Of a stretch of 64,000 nucleotides of DNA, positions 23,410 to 37,882 are shown in pieces. Made by a program: the position numbers and the translations under genes. Within the stretch, counting starts at the first letter, position 1. Each line of letters begins with the position of its first letter. The notes beneath the pieces are model-generated. The model was not told the origin of the DNA. It made no database searches and was given only the letters and a program-made list of their open reading frames with translations. The DNA is taken from positions 791,606-855,605 of the forward strand of contig NW_006920420.1 of NCBI RefSeq assembly GCF_000344685.1, in the 5' to 3' direction. The stretch comes from Gloeophyllum trabeum ATCC 11539 (Eukaryota; Basidiomycota; Agaricomycetes; Gloeophyllales; Gloeophyllaceae).

Positions 23410-24688
23410 CTACAGATTTCCTTTTGATTTCGCTTCTTCCTCCTTCGCCTGCTTAACCGCAGCAAGGACCTTCACATGAGCCGCCTTACCGGCAGCAATG
23501 ACCCCGTAGTTTTCCCCCAACGTACGTCCGAGACCGAAGTCCAGCGGCTCTCCTCTCGAGTCGGTAATGACGCCGCCGGCTTCCTCTACCAGAACTGATC
23601 CCGATGCGTGGTCCTAAGATGCACATGAGTTTTGTAATAAAACACTTGCAAAGAAGGATAGACGTACCCAGATCTTCTCTTTATACCCAACACCTGTGGG
23701 CATCCGGAGGTAGACACCCCCGTCGCCCCTGGCAAGGCAGCAGTACTTGGCCTGGCTGTCCATCCGGATCGGCGCGCGCTTGATCCCGAGGAGTTGGGCG
23801 ACGCGGTCGTTGAATGAATGGGAGGAATGCGCAGCCTCGACCGACTCGAGGAAGTTGAGCTCCTCGTCGGCGAAGGTGGGGATCTTGAGGGGTCTGGGGT
23901 CGGATCCGGACATGGTCAGCTACATGTCATGGAAGTGAGTACAGAGATAGCAACGGTCAGGGGAAAGGCGGTACCCACCTGTTTGGACCCGTGTCCGCGG
24001 ATACCGACGAATATGCAGCCCCTTGGGCCGTCAGGGTTGGATGCGTCCACGGGGAGGTTGGGGCAGCCCATGACTCCGAGCTGGACCTTCGCGTCCACAA
24101 TCAGGGCCAGACAGACGGCGTACTGCTCTCCGCGGAGGAAACCCTTGGTGCCGTCGATAGGGTCAAGCGTCCACATACCTACCTTGAAGTCAGCACAGGT
24201 TGAGATGCATGACTCGGCAAGAGACTCACGTCCGGTCCGTCCGCCTTCATATGTCCCTCGGTCAATCGCATCTAGCAGCTCATCCGCTGTGCGTGACTGC
24301 CCAGGACCGAGACCCCACTCCGCCATCTCCCCGATCCCGAGCTCCGCCGTCAATGTCTCGTTTGCGAGCTCCACAATGCGGTTCTTGAGCGTTGCTCCGG
24401 ACTCGACGCGGAGGTCGTTCGCATCCTCTTCACCCACGATGGGGTCATCGGGGAAGGCACGCCCAAGGATGGTGTTGACCACAGCCTGCGCAGCAAAATC
24501 GCCCGCTAGCATAGAATGAGCATTAGTGACATTTTAATGACTATATGCGTACCAGTCACCGGCGACTTGTCGCCCTTCACCAGGGTCTCATTCTTCACGA
24601 GCTTATTGAACACCGACGAGGTGAGCATGCACGCCCGGCGCACCGCCGCGACGGCGACCTGCTCCTCCGCAGCAAAGTTGAGAGACAT
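23410..24688 (-). CDS. MET22: 3'(2'),5'-bisphosphate nucleotidase (Hal2/Met22)
   Basis: The enzyme removes the 3' phosphate from PAP and PAPS, protecting sulfate assimilation and RNA processing. It is the lithium/sodium-sensitive phosphatase of yeast. Visible: MSLNFAAEEQVAVAAVRRACML, then VKGDKSPVT and GDFAAQAVVNTIL, then PIVGEEDANDLR (metal-binding GEED). MWTLDPIDGTKGFLRG is the DPIDGT signature. Further on are MGCPNLP and, in the last exon, DHASGSVLVEEAGGVITDSRG, with the conserved Asp and Gly residues. It ends KEEEAKSKGNL. Five coding exons are separated by short introns. The start at 24688 is the natural N-terminus of the family, with no targeting presequence, so it is cytosolic. It is tail-to-head with the NUG1 gene on the same strand. 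Confidence 0.92.
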
Positions 24689-25230
24689 TATCGGGCGTAT
24701 GAAGTTGGTCGTTTACCGTACGGCAGAGGTGCGTCTTATAGCAGCCGCCGACATAAATCGCGTTGCAGAGAATGGCTGGTGCAGAAGGGAGGGGCCAATT
24801 CCATAAATTGATCACGTGGGCGGGACGCGGCTCACTCAGCGCGTGCGATGCGCGTCGGGACAGCCAGTCAGAGCGCTCTGAATGAGGATTTTATGGAATT
24901 GTGTCGTTGGGGAGTGATGAGGACGCGATGGAGTTTCGTCAAAACTATGGCATGGGATGATGTGTAGGTACATGGATTCTCAGAGTTTAGCCTGTGTGCA
25001 CAAGCTCAGTCTTGTCACAAAATCGAGAGTAGATTGTGGAGTACTACCAAGAATACCATTCAGCAAAATTAGGTATACATGCCCTTCAGAAGTGAGTCCC
25101 AGAGCATACCGATCCAAAGGCGAGGGAAAGAAAACATATCCCAAACAGGTAAATGTCCTTACATAAACGCCACGTGATGCAGCCCAAAAGTTTCGCTGCC
25201 GACTTGGTTTGCAGAGGTGCAGCCTTGAGC
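24689..25230. other. Divergent upstream region of MET22 and MEF1
   Basis: About 540 bp lie between two divergently read genes. No clear TATA box or other motif was recognised. In-frame upstream ATGs for MEF1 occur at 25153 and 25177. Confidence 0.4.
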
Positions 25231-28421
<3,191 letters not shown>

Positions 28422-29465
28422 TGAACGCAATCCGACACTGAAAAGACGGGGATGCCATCATTTAGTATGATTCATTGCTCTTTCGGCCTAGAGACATTTA
28501 GTTCAAAATCATGTTTGAGTCTCTTCGAGATGGCGCTGATTTCCTGCAGACTGTCGCAGACCGTTGATAAATTACCTTGCGACTAGCAAGGTCTCCGCTG
28601 CGCTGCGCGTCGGGAATCGAGCCATCAAACCTGTATTTGTTTATGTTGTTTTGTGGCTACTACTTGTGGCGCATCATGCCTGTGCTGTCTTCTACGAGCT
28701 GAGGCTGCACTCATCCTTCATGCACGAGCTTTTCAACATTACAGACATTTGAGTAAATAATGGCACTAACGCTTGCGGAAAAGTTTTAGATAGCGAGTCC
28801 GTGACTTGGCCACTAGGACTTCTGAGGTGCTCCAAGTGTCAGTTGTGGCAGTGTAAGTGTCAGCTCGCCCAAGGTACCCACGACTGATTCCACCAAGTCC
28901 TCGCTCGAGATATCAAACTTCCCGGCCGGCAGTGCCATTAATTTTGCAAACGGCTGTAAGAATGGTTTGGTGAATGGGAAGAGTGGCAAAATAGTATAGT
29001 GTCCTCATCCTCACTACTCAGCTTAATCAGGAATCACAACTATAAATAAATCACAGTATATACATGTAAGCCATAAGTACAGATAGTAGAATTAAGAAAA
29101 TCCATGTCATTCCATGGCTTATGATCATCATGAGGCCCAACAGACTGTAAGATGAAACTATGATGTGAGATGGATGCCAGATGTCCAGGCAACAGACATG
29201 CACCATTAGGCATTCTTGTAGAGGGGGTAAGTATCTCTTAGACTACTTAGGATACAACAGCACAGGACATTCTACCTGGCCCTAGATGGAGCTTGACTGA
29301 AAGAGAACCGGGGAAAACTTGGGTCCCCTACATTGCTAACAATATCCCTTGCATTATCTTACATGGTATAAATACTCTCCTTATGACGATTTGTGGACCC
29401 CCTGTACATGTAGCAGCCACAACATCTTGAACTTAGTGCAAGTTCTCAAGGTCAATTTCTTGAAC

Positions 29466-29864
29466 AAAGGAGGGGTTAGTTGCCGGCGCCAGATGGCACT
29501 TCACGAGTTAGAAAACATCTTCACAGAGATCCAGGAGTCGGACGCGAGACGGATGGTTCTAGGAGCCTGACCCATCCTGCGCAGTCCGAGAGATGTCCCG
29601 TCTCCCGGAATGCGCAGGATGGTAATATTCAGCTGGCCTGCTAAACCACGGAAACCTCTACTTACAGTATTATGTTCGGCTGGCCACTGGCAGCCTGCAC
29701 TGAGATCCGAGGCTCTCCAAGTACCCCTAACATCTATCACAATGCTAGTACTCTCTACACTGTTATAGGGGTTAGCAAGGTCCTATACAGAAAGTATATT
29801 ATACACTGATCGGCCCCATCACACAAAGGAGGGGTAAGATGCCCGTACCAGACGGAGCTTCCGA
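29466..29864. repeat. Two diverged copies of a ~40-bp direct repeat
   Basis: The blocks at about 29466-29506 and 29824-29864 both start with AAAGGAGGGGT and continue with a similar order (GCC..., CCAGAxGG, CTTC, GAG). They differ at roughly a quarter of sites. The spacing is about 358 bp. They could be the edges or internal duplicates of a decayed element. No open frame lies between them. Confidence 0.35.
29572..29622. repeat. Perfect 12-bp inverted repeat, 27-nt spacer
   Basis: CCATCCTGCGCA (29572-29583) and TGCGCAGGATGG (29611-29622) are exact reverse complements. The structure lies between the two copies of the diverged direct repeat. It has no adjacent gene 3' end, so a terminator role is unlikely. 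Confidence 0.65.
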
Positions 29865-30467
29865 GTGTCTGTCGGGCGCGTATTTAGTGTACTCACGACT
29901 GAAGTTGCTTCACCGGTGATTGGACGATCGCTGACATCTTCAAAATGATGATTCTCGCCGCCTGATGAATACTAATACTCTGCATCACAATTATTAGGAG
30001 ATACTTCGGGCTACCCACAGATCGCAGCTATGCAGAATCAAGGGTTATGATCAAGGGTGAACCTGCGGCTTTCATATAGACACCTGGTGTCTCCGAAAGG
30101 GAGATCGTCCTGCTTCTGTGATTTCCTTGTAGCAACTGTCAAGATATTCTAAGCTGGTGGTTGCTCTTATACAAGCTGCACAGGTCACTAGTGCCTGTCC
30201 ATCTGTTTCGCGGTTTCCCATCTACGCAAGTACGCGCCCCCACAATCTGGGACAGCTCCGTCAACACTGTTAGTATCATCAAGTGTTTCCACGCCGTGCG
30301 CTCTGCGTTATCTTTATAACTGGTACTGACAAAATATAGATTTGATCCCAATGACAGTGGTAATATATATTGCTCCGTGAGGACCCTGTATATACAAGAC
30401 CATCACTTGCGCTCCTCAGGTACATCCAAATTGTTCACATACCTGCCAGTGCTCAGAGACGTCCAAC

Positions 30468-32277
30468 ATGCCTAGTTTGTCCCACAATCAGGTATGTCCA
30501 TGACAGCGGTACTTATTCACACATTATTCATTTCTTTCAGTGGACTATCCTCCAGGCTGTGGTACGTGTATAGGATAATCTCCAGGTCCCATTATTACTG
30601 TTCATTCACTCGGAGCCGGCTGCCCTAGCTATCCACTTTGCTCTACGGTAAGTTATGGAAACTTCGCGCTTACTAGGGAACTCAACTCGATCCTTACAGG
30701 AGTGTATTCCGTCATATTTCTCGGATGCCTGTACATTTTCTTCTCCCAGTATAACGAGGCGCAACACAAGCGCCTGGTGCTGATCAATATTGTCCTATTT
30801 CTACTCTGTACAGCTCAGTGGGCCTCCTTTTTCCTCCTTGCACTCCTCACAACGGATCCCGTATCGGATTATACGGCTGCTGTGAAGCAGGCGTACGTCA
30901 AGGACATCCTCGTGGACCTGAATAGCTTGGCCAATACAGCTGCAGTGTAAGGCTTCTATCGCGAATCATGGAGAATCATATTCCTGACCCGAATCAGGTG
31001 TACTGCAGATGGTTTACTAGTAAGCTGCTATCTATGGTGTTCTTGGAGGATAAGAGTAGGTTCTCAACAGTATGCTCGCAGATATGGAGGTGCCGAAAGA
31101 TATGGGGTGGCCGCTTGTCAGTAGTTGTCCTCCCTATCCTTGTCCTCATCGTAGGAGCAGGTTGGTTTGCACGGGCATCCTAGGTTGTATGTATACTGAT
31201 AGAGGCTTCTGCAGGATGTGGAATCGTGAACTTCGTTACAATCACCATACAAATAGCGATGCAACATGCAAATGCTCTCGCCGACCCCTCACCGCCGCCG
31301 CTGTGGTTTACGCTGGCCAACATTTCTGCCGACGTAGAAATTGCTCTTGCTGCAGCCTCGTTTCTCGTGAATATGTTGATGACAGTGCTGATAGGTACCC
31401 AATGAAATATCTGTACATCACAAGCTGCTCATGCTCTACTCGTTAGGTGCAAGAATATGGTGGAACACCCGAGGACTCAATGAAATGTTTGGTCGCAATC
31501 AAAGGAAGGAATATATCCGAGTGATCTTGGTAGTGTAAGTTAACTCTCCATGGATGGATACTCCCGCTTTGACTGACCAATATAGTCTCGAGTCCGGCGC
31601 CGTCTACTCCTTGCTTCTTCTCTTGTCCATGATATTCACCGCCCTTGCCGGAGATTCAGCGAATAAATACAATGACTACGTGAGTAGGCCCCAAGATGAA
31701 CCCCTTGCCCCGGACGTCTGATACCAACGTATTGGCATGCTAGACGAATACTATCAACTCAATCAGCTTCCAAGTTGTCGTTAGTCATTCTATTCACGCT
31801 CTCACATGGTCCCTCGCCTATCGACTAAAATTGCTATTGCAGGGTATATTTCCTACCGCCATCCTCCTCCTGGTACGGCTGGGATTCACGTCAGAAAACG
31901 CGACGAATTCTGCGGGGACCGGAGCGACCTTATCTAGATCGATGCAATTTGCCCCACGTCAAGCTATAAATATTTCGGCGCGGGACGAGGGGGTGCAGGA
32001 GCTCAGCTTAGGCCTCTCAGTCATGAATGGACCAAAACAGCATGGCTCCAGAAACCCGGGCATGTCCTCGAGCAGTGATGCGGTGGGATGCTTGGTATCG
32101 CTGTTCATCTGTTGTTCTCCGATCTACCGTCTCACACTACACCTCAGGTTTGAACAACAGTCTCTGGACAGCTGGAACATCCTTCTGACCCGCTGGCCCT
32201 GCCTTCCCAGTACCAGGTCCGCTTTGTGGACGTCTCGTCGCTCCCTCGCTGGGTGCGGTAGATATTCGGGCCTGTAG
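30468..32277 (+). CDS. Multi-pass membrane protein, agaricomycete family (copy 2)
   Basis: This is a paralogue of the gene at 3400-5098. Exons in order: MPSLSHNQ (8 codons, donor gtatgt), WTILQAV, ALAIHFALYG, VYSVIFLGCLYIF with VLFLLCTAQWAS, GCGIVNFVTITIQIAM, then AAASFLVNMLMTVLIG. Later come ARIWWNTRGLNEMFGR, LESGAVYSLLLLLSMIFTAL, INSISFQVVV and GIFPTAILLLVRLGFTSEN. The last segment matches copy 1 residue for residue over most of its length. The 3' end is uncertain. Reading on gives a stop at 32277. Splicing a gtatcg...cctcag intron would end the protein at 32153. The function is unknown, with six or seven helices. The matching exon boundaries show a gene duplication rather than chance. Confidence 0.72.
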
Positions 32278-32605
32278 TCGTGTTGACGTACTGTTCGTGT
32301 TATTCCTTTCACTAGATACTTCCTGTCTATCAAACGTGTACGATCCGGGATCGCACCTTGGAAGATACATTGTTCAAGAGAGATGTGAGAACACGGTGAT
32401 CTCACAGTAGACCTTGAACTTTAATTTCTCCCCATAAGAGTGTCCGATGTAATGCGCTGAAGCCCCTTACGGCAGGATATTCGCTGCCTCAAATGGCACA
32501 CGCAACAGGTAGCGTCTTCGCTTCACTGCTAGTGACAGACCACTGATGACGAGAAAAACTAACTACACAACAAGATCCTACGACAAAGACGGGACGCCGA
32601 CGAAC

Positions 32606-33952
32606 TTAGCTGGTCATGTCACTCACGCACTCCCACGTCCCCTTCAAGTTCTCTTTCCACAGGGTCACCTTACCGTCCCCGCAGCTAACAGCCAAGATGT
32701 TCCCGGCAAGACTCCACGACACTCGCCATACGACGTCAGGGAACCTCGGCGGAGTAGCTGAGGCCGGCGTTACAGATGCGCCCGTAGGGTCGAGTGCCGT
32801 CTTGACCCATGGCGATGTCGGAGTGTCTTTGGTCCAAATAAACACAGTTTTATCCTGTAATGAGTGGTAATGATTCGGCGAAGTGTTTGGAAAGACAGAA
32901 CTTAAATGCCGTGCGTACCTGAGAAGCAGTCGCAATATAACTTCTCGGCAGGCCAATGTTCGGTGCCCACGCGACATCCCGAACCCAGTCAGTGTGGCCT
33001 TCGAGTGTCTCCTCCTCGACCCAGGAATGCGACTCCTCGTTGAACGCCCAGATCTTCACGAGGTTATCGCAGCCCGCGCTGGCGAATCGCTTGACTGTTT
33101 GTAACGTGGGTGGAGCCTGGCCTGGAACCGTATTATTCTGCGGCACGATCAGTGAGCCTGGCTGTACGGCCGGAGCCCAGGAGATGGCGTTGCAGCCGAT
33201 GGCGTGGCCATTGAAGGCGTCGAAGTCCCATTGGCCGTCATCTAGGTAGTGCAGGATGGTAAAGGCGACTGGATCGGGTCGTTAATCGGGTGGGACGTAC
33301 TTTTGAACGTCACGACAGATATTTTGCCGTCGGAGGATGCGCATGCGAGGATGGGTCCCAACTCGTGTGGTGCCCATGACACGGAATTAACTAGAACAGG
33401 GCAACAAAGTACACCCTTAATCTGAGACGCCGGGTGGAATAGAAAGCCTCGTACCTGAAGCAGTATGATACGTGTGCTCCTTAATCTTCGTCCAACCCGC
33501 TCCAGGAGCTTGCTCCTTCCAGATCAACACCTTCCCATCGTAAGAACACGACGCCAAAATAGAGCCATATTTCGGATGTCCCCATGCGACCTGCCATACA
33601 GGTCCTGTGTGCCTTGCTGAAGGTCAACAAATGGGCGTCTGCTACGACCGCCGAGACTTACTTACCCCCTCAGCGTGTGCCCCGGGGTCTTGCGAGCCTC
33701 TCCTTCCACAATGTCGAAGACCTTCACTGTTCGGTCAGATGAGCAAGTGGCCAACCGTTTCCCGTAGTAGTCCAGCTGGGCATCATGCTGCAGCAGACGT
33801 CAGAAACCAGTATACCATTGGAAGCTGCAGGCAGACGCGTACAATCATGTCTTCATGAGCCGTTTCCACAGGGATTGGTTCGCTAGCATTTGCTGCTGCC
33901 TAAAGATTCGTGAATAACAGCAGTCTAAGCTAAAGACGCGTCGACTGACCAT
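32606..33952 (-). CDS. SEC13: Sec13 WD40 protein
   Basis: Sec13 is a beta-propeller subunit of the COPII outer coat and of the nuclear-pore Y complex. Propeller blades are readable: [23 protein letters not shown], then [75 protein letters not shown] and [18 protein letters not shown]. The last are [28 protein letters not shown] and [31 protein letters not shown]. The N-terminal exon reads [19 protein letters not shown]. The only in-frame ATG found upstream is a separate exon consisting of ATG alone (33950-33952), joined by a gtcagt...ctttag intron of 44 nt. About six introns are present. The length is about 330 residues, as expected. Confidence 0.9.
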
Positions 33953-35450
33953 CTTGAACAGCCGTACCAACCCGAACAGATGTGGGACTTTGAGACTTCG
34001 ACGTTCATGGAAACGTGGCTGCTTGGTTCTATTTGCTACTGCCCGCATTCGGAAGCTACCTTCCCAATTTGGCATGTACAGTATGTTTCCCCTGTACTTC
34101 TGTTTTGCATCACGACTCGAGAGTCCCTGCTTGCCTTATGCATTAGCTCATTCCATCCGTCTGAACTTCATGGATGAAACGGTTAAGGTATTCCTGAGTT
34201 CTCGGGAAGTATGGATCTATCTTTCATACATGTCCTTTGGGAGCTCGCGGAGTCGCGGTCTGACAAGGGTCATGCTTGAAAGAGTACGTTACCAAAATCT
34301 TCTCGGTACGTTGAGTCGTCTTCGCATAGAAGAGATGCTGGCTCTAGTGAGCAGAGTGATCAGGGTGATAACCAACGTGATAGAGATAGTCAGACTGTGA
34401 AGTCCCCTTCTCCGGTATGCTGCAGCCGACATTATCGATCACAGGAATCACTACTAGTGTCAATGACCCACAGTACAATGTCATGGCCCCGACAGCTAGC
34501 TGAAGTTCTGGGACCTGTGTTGCGCACTTCCGACGGTGCCTCCCATGTTTCTAGACCGAGTCGAGGTGCGATCATTATTCCCGTCTGTGATATGGGTATC
34601 ATTCAGTTCATTGATTCGGGTACTCATTTTCCAGGCCGGCTGTCCGCAGTATTAAGGTATAAGACTGTACACAGTGTACAGCGAGACAACTTGACAGTCG
34701 CTGTAATTTCCGGATACCCTTGCGTCTAGCTCGGGACTCCAGTTCAAAGTCAAAATGACAGCTGCAGCATAAACAAATACGGAGCCACCCGATTGGCATC
34801 TGAGCCTTCCTGCTCTAGCAGTGTTCGCTATTGGATCCTCCTGTGGCCTCTGCGTCGGTTTCCCCTTCAGGCGATCGACCTGTACTGACAATTCGGATCG
34901 GTGTTTAGAGGGCAAGCCCGGCCGTCCGACTTGACTTGACCACTCAGGAACATATCCACCGAGATGCGTTCCACCATCACGGGAATTGACATCCTGGTCG
35001 CAGCTTATCAGGACATAGACGGCCGGTTGTGCTTACAAGCAGCCTGCCAAACGAAAATACTGAGGGTCTTTGGTCTTGAACTCTGGCTTATCCACTAAAT
35101 TTCGACATGCATGTGAGTTGCGACCTCATGTAGGGTCTCCATCACGACTCAGATATCATACAAGTGCACACCGTACCTCTACAGAATGGAAAACGTCCGA
35201 CGCATTGCTGCGGTATCAAGAACTCGTTACGTAGTATGTGAGAAGTCCCTCAAAATCATGATATTTCCGCCCCATTTATCCCTCAGCGCCTGTGGTGTCA
35301 GCAGATCATCAACGCCCAAGGCTAAAGCCGATATCCGATGGCCACAGCGTGTTCATGCCGTGAACTTGCATCGATGCATGTGTACTCCACCCCCTCTCGA
35401 GGTTGTCGTCATTGCGGTCATGAATGAATAATTTAGGTTATTGTCTAACA
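33953..35450. other. No confidently supported gene
   Basis: On the minus strand around 34240-34520 some hydrophobic text (ISITLVITLITLLTRASISSMRRR and a nearby LAVGAMTLYCGSLTLVV) resembles helices of a multi-pass membrane protein. No complete exon chain could be assembled. It may be a fragment or a diverged gene. Nothing recognisable was found from 34520 to 35450. Confidence 0.35.
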
Positions 35451-37804
35451 TCACGGATGAGTTGATTGTCCGAAGCGGACCCACAGACCGCCCTGGACGG
35501 AAAAGCAAAGTCGATGGTCAGGGTCAACTATGCCCTGAGAATGATAGGATGCGCACCTTGGCATAGAGGGTCAAAGCAGCTGCCGGCCATACTCTTTCGT
35601 ATGTCTGGCGGCCTTTGCGAGACTTCCATTCCGGCGGTGGTAAGGACCCTTCTGGCTGGCAGTCCGAGGCCATAGAGAAGTGTTCTACTTGCTGCAATAG
35701 TCGCACGAGCAGATATGAGGCCTCGTTAAGCGCGTAGTTCTGGCCAATACACTGATTCAAGCAGATCATGTGAGTGAAGGATGATCGACGGAGACTTTAC
35801 AGGCCGACATACCACTCTCGGACCAGCGCTAAATGGCGTGTACATCATTGGGTTCGCGGTATACCTGCTTAACCGATCGGGCTGGAGCCAACGATCCGGG
35901 TCAAAACTGTCTGCCTCCGGCCCCCACAATGCGGGGTTTCGCTGCGTCAGCAAGGGGAGATAAACAATGTTCGTCTTCGCGGGCATATACAGGGGCTGGG
36001 TCGGCAGCAAAGTGCCAGAATATGTGCCATCAGAAGGGGGAAGCGCACAAGCTGTCGCTCTGCTTTCTCGAATGTTGAGTGGTACCGGCGGGAAGAGCCG
36101 CAGAGTCTCGTGGATGACAGCACGCACTGATCGTCATTGAGTATCCTGCTCAAGGATGGTGAATTAGCGCCCTTACTGTATCTCAGATCCCTGATATTCT
36201 CGTATGTCGGAGTGCCCGTCGGCCCGCAGTGTTGTAAGACTTCGGCGCGAAGCCGCCGAGTAACCTCCGGATGCATGGCCAGGAAGTACGTCACGAAAGT
36301 AAGCAGGCATGCCGTCTGCACAGAAGCAACATGAGATATGGACGTGCGCAAGGTAATGCCGGTGCCAGATTTACGAACCGTATCTCGCGCTGCCAAGAGC
36401 ATACTAAGTAGTTGGTCCCGGATCAGAGTAGGATCTGTTGTTCCGGCTCGTGGGTTAGGGCGGCACTTTACAGCCAATGGGCAGAAGGAACCTCACCATC
36501 TGTGCTATCAGCCAGATGCTGCAGAAAGTTCTTTTCTCCGACCGGGCTCTGGATGCCTGCTTTCCGCATCCGAGCCTTATCATCCAGAACGCGCTTGACA
36601 ATCGGATCCAGCCACCGCCGGATAGTTTGGACTGACCGGAGAGTCTTATCCTCCCAGAATTCATGCAGAGGCCAGGTGTATCCTAATCGGGCGCGAGTGG
36701 TGATGATTTGTTGGCACTCTTCGAAGGCCTGGGCGAAGGTGCCAAAGTCGTCGTCTACCGCCGAGCCTTTAGCGCCCAGCGTCGCCTTGCCCGGCTCCGG
36801 GCGAGAACCTGACAGGGTATCGAAGTTCTCCCCAAAGAGGAATTCGGAAGCCGAATCCATCGTGAACCTTGAGTATAGATCCTGCACGTCGCACGCGACA
36901 TTAGCTGACGCAGAGGATGTCACCACGGAAAGAAGTCGTTGTGCATGTTTCTCATAGAGTTCGAAATCGGAAATACGTTCCCGAGCGAAGAATGGGCGAG
37001 CCATGCTGCGATGCTGGAAATGAAATCAGCGCTACGGAGGGCAGTTTCCAGAAGAAGGTCATATACCATTTTCCACATCTGCCAATAGAATCGTGAGTAC
37101 AGCGATATTCGGGGTTCGAGCGGGCTGACTTGCTTACCTCGTCATCGCGGTTGAAGATACCATTGCCCAAGAATGTTTCCCTGGCGTACAGTCAAATCTG
37201 CGCGCTGCAGGCTGCGACGGGAGATTGCACTTACATTCGTTCTTTCTGGAGCTTGCCACGCCAGAAGTGGTGGAAGCCAGTTGCTATGACGAACTTGGAA
37301 TGTTCCTCGTCCATAGTGATGATCTATAGTAAAGTATCAGCAAGTAGAGGGCAATACAGAAGGTCTCTAGGAAACCACTAAGATTCCGTGTGAAGGAACG
37401 AGTCCCATGAGGTCTACTTGTCTTACCTGGTCGACCCAGAGTATACGGGTATTCAAAGTGGTGCATTGGTATTCTTCAAACAGTGCTAGGTATACGTCCA
37501 AAATGTAAGCCGTCTTGAAGGCCTTCATCATTTTGTACAGCACGTCGATGTTTCCTGGCAACTTCCCGACTACGCGCGGGATGGGTTTGGCGCCAAGACG
37601 TCTTGCATCTCGAGATTGCAGCCAGTCTGAGTACAGGCACCTGATGTAAGCCCAGATAAAGACGAAAAAAATGTGACAAGGCAAGTTAAGCAAGCCAAGA
37701 CGAATCCCAGAAACTTGCAAGCCAAAGGACAGCAATACAGCGGGCACGATAAAGACACGACATACGTCCAAGAAGAGACGTCTGCGATACTGAGTCGGAT
37801 GCAT
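35451..37804 (-). CDS. Cytochrome P450 monooxygenase (CYP63-like)
   Basis: This is a haem monooxygenase with an N-terminal membrane anchor. MHPTQYRRRLFLDVCRVFIVPAVLLSFGL and following hydrophobic residues anchor it to the ER. RRLGAKPIPRVVGKLPGNID is the hinge typical of this clan. Readable further: MARPFFARERISDFELYEKH (C helix), YSRFTMDSASEFLFGE, the I-helix LLAARDT joined to TACLLTF, HETLRLFPPVP (ExxR), PDRWL, and FSAGPRV joined across an intron to CIGQNYALNEA (haem-binding Cys). The C-terminus GGLWVRFGQSTHP with stop at 35451 is recovered by splicing after LTLYAK. About a dozen exons are present. The layout resembles fungal fatty-acid/alkane-type CYP63/CYP52 relatives. The substrate is not predictable. 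A TATATAA lies about 73 bp before the start. Confidence 0.85.
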
Positions 37805-37875
37805 CTCAGGGTCGAACTGAGGGCTGGACTTGTGGCTGGATGGGTTCCTGGGCTATAGGAAACCTCCCGGGGTGG

Positions 37876-37882
37876 TTATATA
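37876..37882 (-). promoter_or_regulatory. TATA box of the P450 gene
   Basis: TATATAA on the minus strand lies about 72 bp upstream of the P450 ATG at 37804, a usual distance for a fungal core promoter. Confidence 0.5.

Noticed and set aside
29340..29830. Solo LTR of a retrotransposon
   Set aside because: No TG...CA ends with target-site duplication and no primer-binding site were found; only loose direct repeats are present.
33954..34520. Possible third multi-pass membrane gene (hydrophobic text ISITLVITLITLLTRA on the minus strand)
   Set aside because: Only one or two helices could be read and no exon chain with consistent phases was found. Kept only as a remark in the gap entry.
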